Positions 1-8,303 of a stretch of 64,000 nucleotides of DNA are shown here, piece after piece (position 1 is the stretch's first letter; each line of letters opens with the position of its first letter). The stretch spans positions 26,377-90,376 of the forward strand of contig DVJZ01000029.1 of NCBI GenBank assembly GCA_018716385.1. Direction: 5' to 3'. The notes beneath the pieces were generated by a model. It saw only the letters and a list, made by a program, of their open reading frames with translations, was not told the DNA's origin and did not search any database. The position numbers were made by a program, and so were the translations under genes. The stretch comes from Candidatus Enterenecus merdae (lineage in GTDB: Bacteria; Bacillota; Clostridia; Oscillospirales; Oscillospiraceae).

Positions 1-1682
1 TCACCGGACAGCAGCAGGGTGGACGCCCCCTGCCCCACATCCAAGGCGGTGAGGGTGAGGTCGGCCCGGGCCACGCCCCAGGCGTTCAGGCCGATGGCGG
101 CGGCCAACAGCAGCGCCAGCGAGACCGCCGCGGCCGCCAGCCGCCGGGCGGGGCGGAACCCCCAAATCACGGCGGGCAGATGGAGATAGGCCGCCCCCAG
201 CCACAGCTGGAACATGGGCTGGGACGCGTCCAGGCAGGCCAGGGGCCAGCTGCCCACCCGCAGAACTACCCACCGGATGTAGTGGGCCAGCAGCCCGAAC
301 ACCCCGCCGGGTACTGCGGCCAGGCCGGGCAGAAAGATGCCCAGCACCCCCAGGAACAGCCCCGCCACGGTGAGGGCGCTCACCGCCCACAGGGTGAGGA
401 TGTTGGTCAGCGGGGCAACCAGGGGGATCTGGCCAAAATACAGGGCCAGCAGGGGAGTGGTGAACAGCATGGCGGCCAGGGACACGCTGACGTTGGCTCC
501 CACCCACCGGCAGACCTGCCAGGTCGCCCGGGCCGGCAGTCCGTCCCGCCCCTTCAGCCGGGTGCGGAAGGGGGAGAGCAGGGCCCGATTGAGGGGATCT
601 GCGGCCAAGGCAATGCCCAGCACCGCGCCGAAGGACAACTGCAAGCTGATGCTGGCCGCGGCAAAGGGGTTTTGGATCAGCAGGAGCAGCAGGGCCAGGG
701 CCAGGGAGGTGGGCAGGTCCCCCTCCCGGCGCAGCACCGGCGCGGCCAGCAACACCACCTGCATCAGCACCGCCCGCATGGCGGAGGGGGAGCCGCCGGA
801 CAGCAGGGCAAAGAAGAACAGCAGCGGCACCAGCGCCAGCACCAGGCCCCGCCTGCCCCGGCACAGGAAGAGCAGCACCCCCACCAGAAAGGAGATGTGC
901 ATCCCGGACACCACCACTGCGTGGAGGATGCCTGAGCGGCTGAGGGCGGAGGACAGCCCCTCGTCCAGCCCGGACTGGTCCCCGATGGTGACGGCGGCGG
1001 CCAAGGGGGCGGCGGTTTGGTCAAAGGCGGCGGAGAGGCCGGCCCTCAGGTACCGGGCGCATAGATCGGGCCAGTACATAAGGGGGACGGCGTCCGCCTG
1101 CTGTACCTCCAGCGGCGGCTGGTTGCAGTAGGCGATGAGGAACACGCCCTTGGCGGTGTAGTAGGTGGTCTGCTCCCCGTACATCCAGGTGGAGGCCTCC
1201 AGCCGGGCCTGGCAGGTGACCCGGTCCCCCGGCTTCAGCCCGCCCCACGCCTCGTCGCCATAGAGCAGCACGTCCGGGGCGCGCAGGCCGCCGTCCAGCC
1301 GCAGGGTCATGGACCAGCCGCCGATGGAGGTCTGCTCCGGGTAGGAGGAGACGGTGCCGGAGATTGGCCCCTCGGTCCCGGCAAGGGCTTGGGCGGGGGC
1401 GTAGAACAGAGCGGAGTAGCCGGCAAACCAGCCGAAGGCCAGCACGCCGCCCAGGCACAGGGCGGCGACCCGGCGGGAGGCGCCAAACAGCCGCTGCCGG
1501 GCAACAGGCAGCAGGGACAGATCGGGGTGCTCCCCCGCCCGGGGCCTGGTCGCCTGCCGGACGGCCAGCATCCCGGCCCCCAGCAGGGCAGCCGCCACGC
1601 CGGGGAGCAGGCCGCCCCAGCCGTAGCAGGACAGCAGGCAGGCCGCGGCGAAGCCGCCGGAAAACCAGGCCAGGGCGCGCAC
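1..1682 (-). CDS. comEC: ComEC/Rec2-family DNA uptake channel, 5' part (runs off left edge)
   Basis: This gene is not in the ORF track because its stop lies beyond the window; the tracked ORFs here are shadows. Read from a GTG preceded by GGAGGGAAGGGGGG, the frame is open for 560 codons. It gives two N-terminal hydrophobic segments, a DUF4131-like soluble segment (SGTVSSYPEQTSIGGW, LRLDGGLRAPDVLLYGDEAWGGLKPGDRV), then the ComEC competence-domain signature SRSGILHAVVVSGMHISFLVGVLL followed by many membrane helices. ComEC forms the inner-membrane channel for single-stranded DNA during transformation. The C-terminal metallo-beta-lactamase-like domain, if present, is outside. An ATG just upstream reads M-K-R-stop and is not the start. 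It is divergent from pcrA. Whether the cell is actually competent cannot be told from here. Confidence 0.9.
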   Translation of the reverse strand, partial: MRALAWFSGGFAAACLLSCYGWGGLLPGVAAALLGAGMLAVRQATRPRAGEHPDLSLLPVARQRLFGASRRVAALCLGGVLAFGWFAGYSALFYAPAQALAGTEGPISGTVSSYPEQTSIGGWSMTLRLDGGLRAPDVLLYGDEAWGGLKPGDRVTCQARLEASTWMYGEQTTYYTAKGVFLIAYCNQPPLEVQQADAVPLMYWPDLCARYLRAGLSAAFDQTAAPLAAAVTIGDQSGLDEGLSSALSRSGILHAVVVSGMHISFLVGVLLFLCRGRRGLVLALVPLLFFFALLSGGSPSAMRAVLMQVVLLAAPVLRREGDLPTSLALALLLLLIQNPFAAASISLQLSFGAVLGIALAADPLNRALLSPFRTRLKGRDGLPARATWQVCRWVGANVSVSLAAMLFTTPLLALYFGQIPLVAPLTNILTLWAVSALTVAGLFLGVLGIFLPGLAAVPGGVFGLLAHYIRWVVLRVGSWPLACLDASQPMFQLWLGAAYLHLPAVIWGFRPARRLAAAAVSLALLLAAAIGLNAWGVARADLTLTALDVGQGASTLLLSG

Positions 1683-1763
1683 GGGCTTCCCCCCTTCCCT
1701 CCGCGTATCTCAACGCTTCATTCTACCACCCCGGAGGGGGATGCGTCAATCATCCGGGTACGC

Positions 1764-1792
1764 TGTACATTTTTGGGGGATTCTGCTATAAT
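1764..1792 (+). promoter_or_regulatory. Probable sigma-A promoter of pcrA
   Basis: TGTACA and TATAAT are separated by 17 bp, and the -10 is preceded by TGC, an extended -10. It lies about 45 bp upstream of the pcrA start, in the comEC-pcrA divergent gap. Confidence 0.7.
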
Positions 1793-1835
1793 GGGTCAGA
1801 CAAGCCAACCCCTTTGAGGGAAAGGACGGATACCC

Positions 1836-4349
1836 ATGCTCAACCAAGCCCAGGCCCAGCAGTTTTGCCGCGCCCGGCGGGACGCCATCGCCCTGCAATA
1901 CCAAAACCTGAACCCCCAGCAGCGCCAGGCGGTGCTGTGTACCGAGGGGCCGCTGCTGCTGCTGGCCGGGGCGGGCTCGGGTAAGACCACGGTGCTCATC
2001 CACCGGGTGGCCAACCTGATGCGCTATGGCCGGGGCTCGGACAGTGCTGAGGTGCCCGAGTGGGTAGAGGCGGAGGACCTGGAGTTTCTGCGCGCCTATG
2101 TGGAGCACCCCGCGCCTGAGGGGCGGGAGCGGGCCGACCGGCTGTGCGCCCTGGACCCAGCCCCCCCCTGGTCCATCCTGGCCATTACCTTTACCAACAA
2201 GGCCGCCGGGGAGCTGAAGGACCGGCTGGAGCGGATGCTGGGGCCCCAGAGCCGGGACGTGTGGGCGTCCACCTTCCACTCCGCCTGCGTGCGCATCCTG
2301 CGCCGGGACATCGAGAAGCTGGGCTTCCCGGCCTCCTTCACCATCTATGACACCGACGACGCCCAGCGGGTGATGAAGGACTGCCTGAAGGAGCTGAATT
2401 TGGACGATAAGCGCTTCCCCCCCCGGTCGGTGCTGTCGGTGATCTCCCAGGCCAAGGATAAGCTGCAGCTCAGCGACGATTTTGCCCGGGCCAGCCAGGC
2501 GGCAGGGGACTTCCGGTTGGAGCAGATCGCCCGGCTGTACGCCCTGTATGAGAAGAAGCTGTGGCAGGCCGGGGCGCTGGACTTTGACGACCTCATCCTG
2601 CACACCGTGCGCCTGCTGGAGCAGGACGGGCAAGTGCTGGACTACTACCAGCGCAAGTTCCGCTATGTGCTGGTGGACGAGTATCAGGACACCAACAACC
2701 TGCAATACCGCCTGACCGCCCTGCTGGCAGGGGAGCGGAAGAACCTGTGCGTGGTGGGGGACGACGACCAGTCCATCTACCGGTTCCGGGGGGCCACCAT
2801 TGAGAACATCCTGAACTTTGAGCAGCAGTACCAGGGCTGCCGGACCATCCGGCTGGAGCAGAACTACCGCTCCACCAAGAACATTTTGGCCGCGGCCAAC
2901 GCCGTCATCAGCCACAACCAAGGCCGCAAGGGCAAGCAGCTGTGGACGGCGGGGGCTGCGGGTGACCTGGTGGAACTGCACACCGCCCTGGACGAGAACG
3001 GCGAGGCCCAGTATGTGGCCAACGCCATCCTGGAGGGCTACCGGAAGGGGGGGCGGTGGAACGACTATGCCATCCTTTACCGGATGAACGCCCAGTCCAA
3101 CCAGCTGGAGGTGGCGTTCAAGCGCAACGGCATCCCCTACCGGATCATTGGGGGCACCCGCTTCTTCGACCGGGCGGAGGTGAAGGATATGCTGGCCTAC
3201 CTGTGCGTGGTCAACAACCGCCAGGACGATCTGCGCCTGCGCCGGATCATCAACAACCCGCCCCGGGGCATCGGGCAGGCCACGGTGGACAAGGCGGCGG
3301 CCATCGCCGCTCGGGAGGGGGTCTCCCTATGGCAGGTCATTGCCCAGCCCGCCGCCCACCCGGAGCTGGAGCGGGCCGCGGCTCGGCTGACCCAGTTTGC
3401 CGGGCTGATCGACCAGCTGGCCGCTCTGGCCCGGAGCACAGACTTGCCCGCCTTTTATGAGGAGGTGGTGGCCCGCACCGGCTATGCCGATATGCTCCAG
3501 GCCAAGGGGGACGTGGAGAGCCGCACCCGGCTGGAGAACGTGCGAGAGCTGCTCACCTCCATCCAGAGCTACCTGGCCAACGCGGAGGGGGAGCCCTCCC
3601 TGGCGGGCTTCCTGGATGAGATCGCCCTGTACACCGACCTGGACAACCACGACGCCAACGAGGAGGCGGTGGTGATGATGACCATGCATGCGGCCAAGGG
3701 ATTGGAGTTCCCGGTGGTGTTCGTGGTGGGCATGGAGGAGGGGATCTTCCCCGGGATGCGCACCATTGGCGACCCGGAGGAGATGGAGGAGGAGCGGCGG
3801 CTGTGCTATGTGGCTCTGACCCGGGCCAAGCGGCGGCTGTGCCTGACCTGTGCGGGCCGGCGGATGCTCTTTGGCCGTACCAACGCCAACCGCCCCTCCC
3901 GGTTTGCCGGGGAGATCCCGGAGCAGCTGCTGGAGCAGACGGGGGACGAGGGGCGGCCCTGGGGGACGGGCTGGCAGCGCGAGGACTTCGACCAGACCCT
4001 CGATCCGGCCCCCGATCCGACTACCTATGGAGGCTATGCCGACCGAAGCAGCCGCCCCGCCCCACCCCGTCCGTCCGGCTATTACACCCCGCCTGGGGCC
4101 TCGGTTCCCAGGAAGCCCGCCCCGCCCCGCCGGGCCAAGGCTGCCTCTCCGGCGTCCCGGGGGACGGGTACCGCGCCCCTGCCCAGCTATGCTAAGGGGG
4201 ACGTGGTGGAGCACCGGGCCTTTGGCCGGGGCATGGTGCTCACGGTGCAGAAGATGGGGGGCGACGCCCTGCTGGAGATCGCCTTTGACGGGGTGGGCAC
4301 CAAGCGTTTGATGCTGAAATCGGCCCAGCAGAACATGAAGAAGCTGTGA
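1836..4349 (+). CDS. pcrA: ATP-dependent DNA helicase PcrA (UvrD/Rep, superfamily 1A)
   Basis: A 3'-5' DNA helicase used in nucleotide excision repair, plasmid replication and removal of RecA or RNA polymerase. The 837-residue protein opens with the Q-motif region and Walker A (AGAGSGKTTVL, about residue 45). Further motifs are TFTNKAA, DEYQDTN, GDDDQSIYRFRGA, QNYRST, TMHAAKGLEFPVVFVVG and VALTRAK, which cover the SF1 set. The C-terminus has a disordered Pro/Arg-rich linker and a Tudor-like end (KGDVVEHRAFGRGMVLTV), as in PcrA, where it contacts RNA polymerase. It is longer than typical PcrA (about 720-750 aa). Part of the excess is an insertion of about 50 residues between motif I and motif Ia (from RGSDSAEVPEW to ALDPAPPW). 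A GC-rich bidirectional terminator follows. Confidence 0.96.
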   Translation: MLNQAQAQQFCRARRDAIALQYQNLNPQQRQAVLCTEGPLLLLAGAGSGKTTVLIHRVANLMRYGRGSDSAEVPEWVEAEDLEFLRAYVEHPAPEGRERADRLCALDPAPPWSILAITFTNKAAGELKDRLERMLGPQSRDVWASTFHSACVRILRRDIEKLGFPASFTIYDTDDAQRVMKDCLKELNLDDKRFPPRSVLSVISQAKDKLQLSDDFARASQAAGDFRLEQIARLYALYEKKLWQAGALDFDDLILHTVRLLEQDGQVLDYYQRKFRYVLVDEYQDTNNLQYRLTALLAGERKNLCVVGDDDQSIYRFRGATIENILNFEQQYQGCRTIRLEQNYRSTKNILAAANAVISHNQGRKGKQLWTAGAAGDLVELHTALDENGEAQYVANAILEGYRKGGRWNDYAILYRMNAQSNQLEVAFKRNGIPYRIIGGTRFFDRAEVKDMLAYLCVVNNRQDDLRLRRIINNPPRGIGQATVDKAAAIAAREGVSLWQVIAQPAAHPELERAAARLTQFAGLIDQLAALARSTDLPAFYEEVVARTGYADMLQAKGDVESRTRLENVRELLTSIQSYLANAEGEPSLAGFLDEIALYTDLDNHDANEEAVVMMTMHAAKGLEFPVVFVVGMEEGIFPGMRTIGDPEEMEEERRLCYVALTRAKRRLCLTCAGRRMLFGRTNANRPSRFAGEIPEQLLEQTGDEGRPWGTGWQREDFDQTLDPAPDPTTYGGYADRSSRPAPPRPSGYYTPPGASVPRKPAPPRRAKAASPASRGTGTAPLPSYAKGDVVEHRAFGRGMVLTVQKMGGDALLEIAFDGVGTKRLMLKSAQQNMKKL

Positions 4350-4379
4350 GGACAGCCTTTGCCTGTCCCCGCAGCAAAC

Positions 4380-4407
4380 AAGGGCGCGCGGACTCCCGCG
4401 CGCCCTT
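4380..4407. terminator. Bidirectional terminator between pcrA and the aromatic operon
   Basis: An inverted repeat, AAGGGCGCGCGG with CCGCGCGCCCTT and a tiny loop, sits between convergent genes. The T-run is poor on the plus side. Confidence 0.65.
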
Positions 4408-4412
4408 GCCGT

Positions 4413-5060
4413 TTATGATTGGAATGGATCAGAGCACACCAGCTCTTCCAGCGAACGGACATACCGGCTGCACACCCGCTGGAGCTCCTCCTGCCGGTGG
4501 GCGTAAAAGGGGTCGTACACCCCAACGGCGGCCATGCCGGCGGCCCGGGCGGTGGCGCAGTTGGCGGGGCTGTCGTCAAACAGCACGCACGCCTGGGGCG
4601 GCACGCCCAGCAGCTGGCACAGCTGGGTAAAGCACCGGGGATCGTGCTTGTCCAGCCCCAGCTCCTCAGCGTAGACGATGTGCCGGAAGTAGCCGGCCAG
4701 TTGGAACCGCTCCAGAGCCAGCCGGGCCAGGGCAGGGCGGCAGGCGGTGAACAGGGCCATGTCCCGCCCCTCTCTCCGGCACTGCTCCAGCAGGGCCAGG
4801 GCTCCCGGCTTCAGGGGGACCTGCTCCCGGTAGCGCCGGGCGGCCAGGGCCTCCCACTCGGCCATGATGGCCTCCGGGCTGTCGGGCAGGCGGTAGTAGT
4901 CCCGGGTGAACCGAGCTGCCACCGGGAAGATGGAGCGGCCCACCACGTCCTCGTACTCCCGGGTAACCCGCAGGCCCCGGCGGGAGAGGAACTCCAGGTC
5001 CACCTGCGCCCACAAGCCGTTGGAGTCGGTGAGGGTGCCGTCCAGATCAAAGAGGTACAC
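4413..5060 (-). CDS. HAD-superfamily phosphatase, last gene of the aromatic operon
   Basis: A HAD hydrolase of the phosphoglycolate phosphatase-like group. Motif I is FDLDGTLTD at the very N-terminus, motif II FTAC, and motif IV LFDDSPANC. A helical cap lies between motifs I and II (about residues 15-80). The GTG start follows GGGAGGTGATG; an in-frame upstream stop rules out a longer protein. It lies 20 bp downstream of pheA on the same strand and ends at the operon terminator. The substrate cannot be read from sequence. Its place at the end of an aromatic operon does not by itself imply a role in the pathway. Confidence 0.82.
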   Translation of the reverse strand: MYLFDLDGTLTDSNGLWAQVDLEFLSRRGLRVTREYEDVVGRSIFPVAARFTRDYYRLPDSPEAIMAEWEALAARRYREQVPLKPGALALLEQCRREGRDMALFTACRPALARLALERFQLAGYFRHIVYAEELGLDKHDPRCFTQLCQLLGVPPQACVLFDDSPANCATARAAGMAAVGVYDPFYAHRQEELQRVCSRYVRSLEELVCSDPFQS

Positions 5061-5080
5061 CAGCCATCACCTCCCGCCCG

Positions 5081-6238
5081 TCACTCCAGGTTGGAGCGGA
5101 AGTTGCCCAACACCCGGAAGTCCCCGGTGGTCTGGGCCAGCTCATGGAGCACGTCGCTGGTGACCTGCTGGTCCAGATGGCCGTTGAACTCCAGGAAGAA
5201 CATGTACTCCCAGCTGCGCTGGGGCAGGGGGCGGGACTCCAGCTTCACCACGTTCAGCCCCCGCATGGCAAAGATGGTGAGGATCTCGTGCAGGGAGCCC
5301 GCCTCATGGGGCAGGAGGAAGACCGTGCTGATCTTGTCCGCCCCCTCCCGCAGCTCCATGCGGGGGGAGACCACAACGAAGCGGGTGGTGTTCTGGCTGT
5401 TGTGGTTGATGCCCCGGGCCAGCACTTGCAGCCCGTAGAGCTGGGCGGCCCGCTCCGAGCCGATGGCCGCCCGGGTCACGTCGCCGCTGGCGGCCACCAT
5501 CTGGGCCGATCCGGCGGTGTCCGCCTGGGGGACTGCCCGCCAGTTTGGGTGGGCGGCCAAGTACTGCTCGCATTGGAACAGGCCCTGCTCGTGGGAGTAG
5601 ACGTGGGTGATGGTGTCCAGGCTGGCGCCGGGCGGGGCCATGAGACAGTGCTCCACCCGGACGGTGGTCTCCCCCACGATGAAGTAGTCAAACTGGCTGA
5701 GCAGGTCGTAGATCTGGCGGATGGCGCCGGTGGAGCTGTTCTCGATGGGCAGCACCGCGTAGTCCGCCCGCCCATCCCGCAGGGCCTCAAAGGCGTGCTC
5801 AAACTGCTCCACCCCCTGGGCGCCGGACTGGGGGCCGAAAAAATTCAGGCAGGCCTGCTCGCTGTAAGCGCCGGGCACCCCCTGATAGACCACCCGGGGA
5901 TGGGCCACCGGGGGGCGGATCTGGGACCTGGCTTGCAGATAGCGGCGCAGGCCGGGGTTTTCCGCCCCCTCCTGCAGCAGGTCCCGCTGCTGCCGGCGGG
6001 ACAGGGCCATGATGGTTTGAAATAGGATGGTGGCCGCCGGGCGCAGCGCCGGCCCGGCCAGCGCCCCCTTGTCCAGCAGGACCTGGCGTTCCCGCTCCTG
6101 GTCCAGCACGGGCAGGTGGTGCTCGGCCTTGTAAAGCCCCACCTGGCGGGTGAGCTCCATGCGCTGGCGAAACAGGTCGATCATCTGCCGGTCCACCTGG
6201 TCGATCTGCCCGCGCAGGTGCTGCAGTTGATCCGTCAT
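5081..6238 (-). CDS. pheA: Bifunctional chorismate mutase / prephenate dehydratase (P-protein)
   Basis: Commits chorismate to phenylalanine: chorismate to prephenate, then to phenylpyruvate. Domains in order: AroQ-type chorismate mutase helices (residues 1-90, LRGQIDQVDRQMIDLFRQRMELTRQVG), prephenate dehydratase (about 110-285, with VYQGVPGAYSEQA, ENSSTGAI and the catalytic-region SQNTTRFVVV), and an ACT regulatory domain (about 300-375) with the Phe-binding ESRP motif (KLESRPLPQRSWEYMFFLEF). Feedback inhibition by Phe is expected from the family. The start codon overlaps the stop of the upstream carbonic anhydrase-like gene (ATGA), so translation is probably coupled. No tyrA is in the window. 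Confidence 0.96.
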   Translation of the reverse strand: MTDQLQHLRGQIDQVDRQMIDLFRQRMELTRQVGLYKAEHHLPVLDQERERQVLLDKGALAGPALRPAATILFQTIMALSRRQQRDLLQEGAENPGLRRYLQARSQIRPPVAHPRVVYQGVPGAYSEQACLNFFGPQSGAQGVEQFEHAFEALRDGRADYAVLPIENSSTGAIRQIYDLLSQFDYFIVGETTVRVEHCLMAPPGASLDTITHVYSHEQGLFQCEQYLAAHPNWRAVPQADTAGSAQMVAASGDVTRAAIGSERAAQLYGLQVLARGINHNSQNTTRFVVVSPRMELREGADKISTVFLLPHEAGSLHEILTIFAMRGLNVVKLESRPLPQRSWEYMFFLEFNGHLDQQVTSDVLHELAQTTGDFRVLGNFRSNLE

Positions 6239-6726
6239 CGGTACAGCTCCTTCAGGTTGAGATAGTTCTGGGTGCTCAGCTGGAGCGAGTCAACTTCCTC
6301 CTGGGTGAGGGAGCGCTTGAGCTTGGCGGGAGAGCCCACCACCAGGGAACCCTCAGGGATCACCATTCCGCCGGGGACCAGCGCGCCGGCGGCCACGATG
6401 CAGTTCCGGCCCACCACCGCTCCGTCCATGACGATGGCCCCCATGCCGATGATGCAGTTGTCCCCCACGGTGCAGCCGTGGAGTACGGCGTTGTGGCCCA
6501 CGGTGACCCTCCGCCCTACGCGCAGCGGGTCGGTGTGGCTGGTGTGCAGGGTGCAGTTGTCCTGGATATTGGTGTCCTCCCCAATGGTGACGCCCGACTC
6601 GTCGCCCCGGATCACGGCGTTGAACCACACCGAGCAGCCCGAGTCGATCTGGACGTCGCCGACGATGTGGGCGCCGGGGAGGATGACCACGTCCTGCGCG
6701 ATCCGGCAGTTGGAATTGGTGTTCAT
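6235..6726 (-). CDS. Gamma-carbonic anhydrase-like left-handed beta-helix protein
   Basis: A 163-residue hexapeptide-repeat protein of the YrdA/PaaY group. The repeats run through ILPGAHIVGDVQIDSGCSVWFNAVIRGDE, VTIGEDTNIQDNCTLHTSHT and VGHNAVLHGCTVGDNCIIGMGAIVMDGAVVG. The three metal-ligand histidines expected for the family appear as TLHTSH, VGHN and VLHG. Members bind Zn or Fe at trimer interfaces, but many have no demonstrated carbonic anhydrase activity. It is embedded between aroC and pheA and overlaps pheA by 4 bp, so it is co-transcribed with the aromatic pathway. Its role there is unknown. Confidence 0.88.
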   Translation of the reverse strand: MNTNSNCRIAQDVVILPGAHIVGDVQIDSGCSVWFNAVIRGDESGVTIGEDTNIQDNCTLHTSHTDPLRVGRRVTVGHNAVLHGCTVGDNCIIGMGAIVMDGAVVGRNCIVAAGALVPGGMVIPEGSLVVGSPAKLKRSLTQEEVDSLQLSTQNYLNLKELYR

Positions 6727-6777
6727 GGGCAGATACGCTCCTTTTGAGAAAGATGGTTGGTTGGGACGGGCCGCCGG

Positions 6778-7824
6778 TCAGACCCCCAGTAAGTCACAGG
6801 CGGCCAAGGCCGCGGCGGCCTCCAGCACGGGCACTGCCCGGGGGACCAGGCAGGGGTCGTGGCGGCCGCGCAGCTCCAGCACTGCGTTCTCCCCCTTGGC
6901 CAGGTCCACCGTGAACTGGGGCCGGGCGATGGAGGGGGTGGGGCGCAGGGTGGCCTCAAAGACCAGGGGCATCCCGTTGGTGATGCCGCCATTGATGCCG
7001 CCGGCGCAGTTGTGCTCGGCCAGCACCGTCCCATCCTCATCCACATACAGCGGATCGTTGGCCTCCGAGCCCCGCATGAGGGAGAAGGCGGTGCCCGCCC
7101 CAAAGGCCACGGCTTTCACCGCCGGGACGGCGAATAGGTACTGGGAGAAGATGCCCTCCGCGTTCTCCCCGAAGTCCGGGCTGCCCAGCCCGGGGGGCAG
7201 GCCGAACACGGCGCACTCCACGCTGCCCCCTACGCTGTCCAGCTCCTCCCGGGCCTGGGCGATGGCGGCCTTCATCTCTTCCCCCTTCTGATCGTTGAGC
7301 ACGGGGAAGGGCTTGTCCGCCGCGGCTGACAGGCTCTCCCAGTCCTCCAGGGGGTCGTCGCAGATGCCATAGATGCTGCTGATGTGCCCGCCCACCCGGA
7401 CGCCCCGCAGGGCCAAAACCTGCTTGGCCACCGCGCCGGCAAAGACCAGCGGGGCGGTGAGCCGGCCGGAGAAATGCCCCCCGCCCCGGTAGTCGTGGAA
7501 GCCGCCGTAGCGCACGAAGGCAGGGTAATCGGCGTGGCCTGGACGGGCCAGATCTTTGGTGCGGGCGTAGTCCTGGGAGCGGGTGTCCGTGTTGGCGATG
7601 ACGGCGCACAGGGGCGCGCCGGTGGTTTTGCCCTCAAACACGCCTGAGAGCAGCTCCGGCCGGTCGGCCTCCTTCCGGGCGGTGGACCAGGGGTTGCGCC
7701 CCGGCGCCCGCCGGTCCAGCTCCCGCTGGATGGCCGCCAGATCCAGCTCAATGCCCGCCGGTATCCCGGACAGGGTGACGCCGATAGCCGGGCCGTGGCT
7801 CTCCCCAAAGATGGTGTATTTCAT
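6778..7824 (-). CDS. aroC: Chorismate synthase
   Basis: Catalyses the last shikimate-pathway step, EPSP to chorismate, using reduced FMN. The 348-residue protein has the family landmarks GESHGPAIGVTLSGIPAG at the N-terminus, RPGHADYPAFVRYGGFHDYRGGGHFSGRLTAPLVFAGAVAK and GGINGGITNGMPLVFEATLRPTPSI. The length is typical. The RBS AAAGGAGTGAG precedes the ATG. Seventh gene of the operon; it sits 8 bp downstream of the acetyltransferase gene. Confidence 0.97.
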   Translation of the reverse strand: MKYTIFGESHGPAIGVTLSGIPAGIELDLAAIQRELDRRAPGRNPWSTARKEADRPELLSGVFEGKTTGAPLCAVIANTDTRSQDYARTKDLARPGHADYPAFVRYGGFHDYRGGGHFSGRLTAPLVFAGAVAKQVLALRGVRVGGHISSIYGICDDPLEDWESLSAAADKPFPVLNDQKGEEMKAAIAQAREELDSVGGSVECAVFGLPPGLGSPDFGENAEGIFSQYLFAVPAVKAVAFGAGTAFSLMRGSEANDPLYVDEDGTVLAEHNCAGGINGGITNGMPLVFEATLRPTPSIARPQFTVDLAKGENAVLELRGRHDPCLVPRAVPVLEAAAALAACDLLGV

Positions 7825-7831
7825 GGCGCGC

Positions 7832-8296
7832 TCACTCCTTTCGGCAGCTGGCCCCCAGGGCGGCCAGCTCCAATCTCATGGGGACATGGGGGATGCCGTC
7901 CTCCAGGAATTCTGCCCCAATCTGACGGAAGCCCGCCCGGGCGTAAAAGCCCTTGGCATAGCGCTGGGCCTCTATGGTGAGGGCGGGATAGCCCAGCGTC
8001 CGGGCTTTCTGGATGCCCGCCCTTAAAATCCGATCCCCCAGGCCCAAACCGCGCGCCCGGCTTACCACCCGCCCCAGGCTGGCGGTTTCAAAGGCCAGGC
8101 CTGGCGGCAGCAGGCGCAGGTAAGCGTGGATTCCGGACGCATCCTGCAAGAAGAGGTGCAGGGCGGCGGGATCCTTCCCGTCCAGTTCTGGATAGGGGCA
8201 CTGCTGCTCCACGACAAAGACGTCCACCCGCAGGCGGAGGATCTCATACAGCTGCCTGGGCGTAAGGGCCTCAAAAGGCTTGACGATCAACTCCAT
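7832..8296 (-). CDS. ElaA-like GNAT N-acetyltransferase
   Basis: A single GNAT domain of 154 residues resembling E. coli ElaA. The N-terminal part has LTPRQLYEILRLRVDVFVVEQQCPYPELDGKD, which is characteristic of the ElaA subgroup. The acetyl-CoA loop region is LGRVVSRARGLGLGDRILRAGIQKA, and the C-terminus has YAKGFYARAGFRQIGAEFLEDGIPHVPM. The substrate is unknown. It is tightly packed (7-8 bp gaps) between aroA and aroC, so it is expressed with the shikimate enzymes. That placement may be fortuitous or may reflect modification of an aromatic amine, which is inference only. Confidence 0.86.
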   Translation of the reverse strand: MELIVKPFEALTPRQLYEILRLRVDVFVVEQQCPYPELDGKDPAALHLFLQDASGIHAYLRLLPPGLAFETASLGRVVSRARGLGLGDRILRAGIQKARTLGYPALTIEAQRYAKGFYARAGFRQIGAEFLEDGIPHVPMRLELAALGASCRKE

Positions 8297-8303
8297 GGCC
8301 CGC

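Noticed and set aside
1-864. 287-aa minus-strand ORF at the left edge
   Set aside because: Wrong frame of comEC; Pro/Gly/Arg-rich without family features.
1746-2981. 411-aa minus-strand ORF
   Set aside because: Antisense of pcrA; extends into the intergenic promoter.
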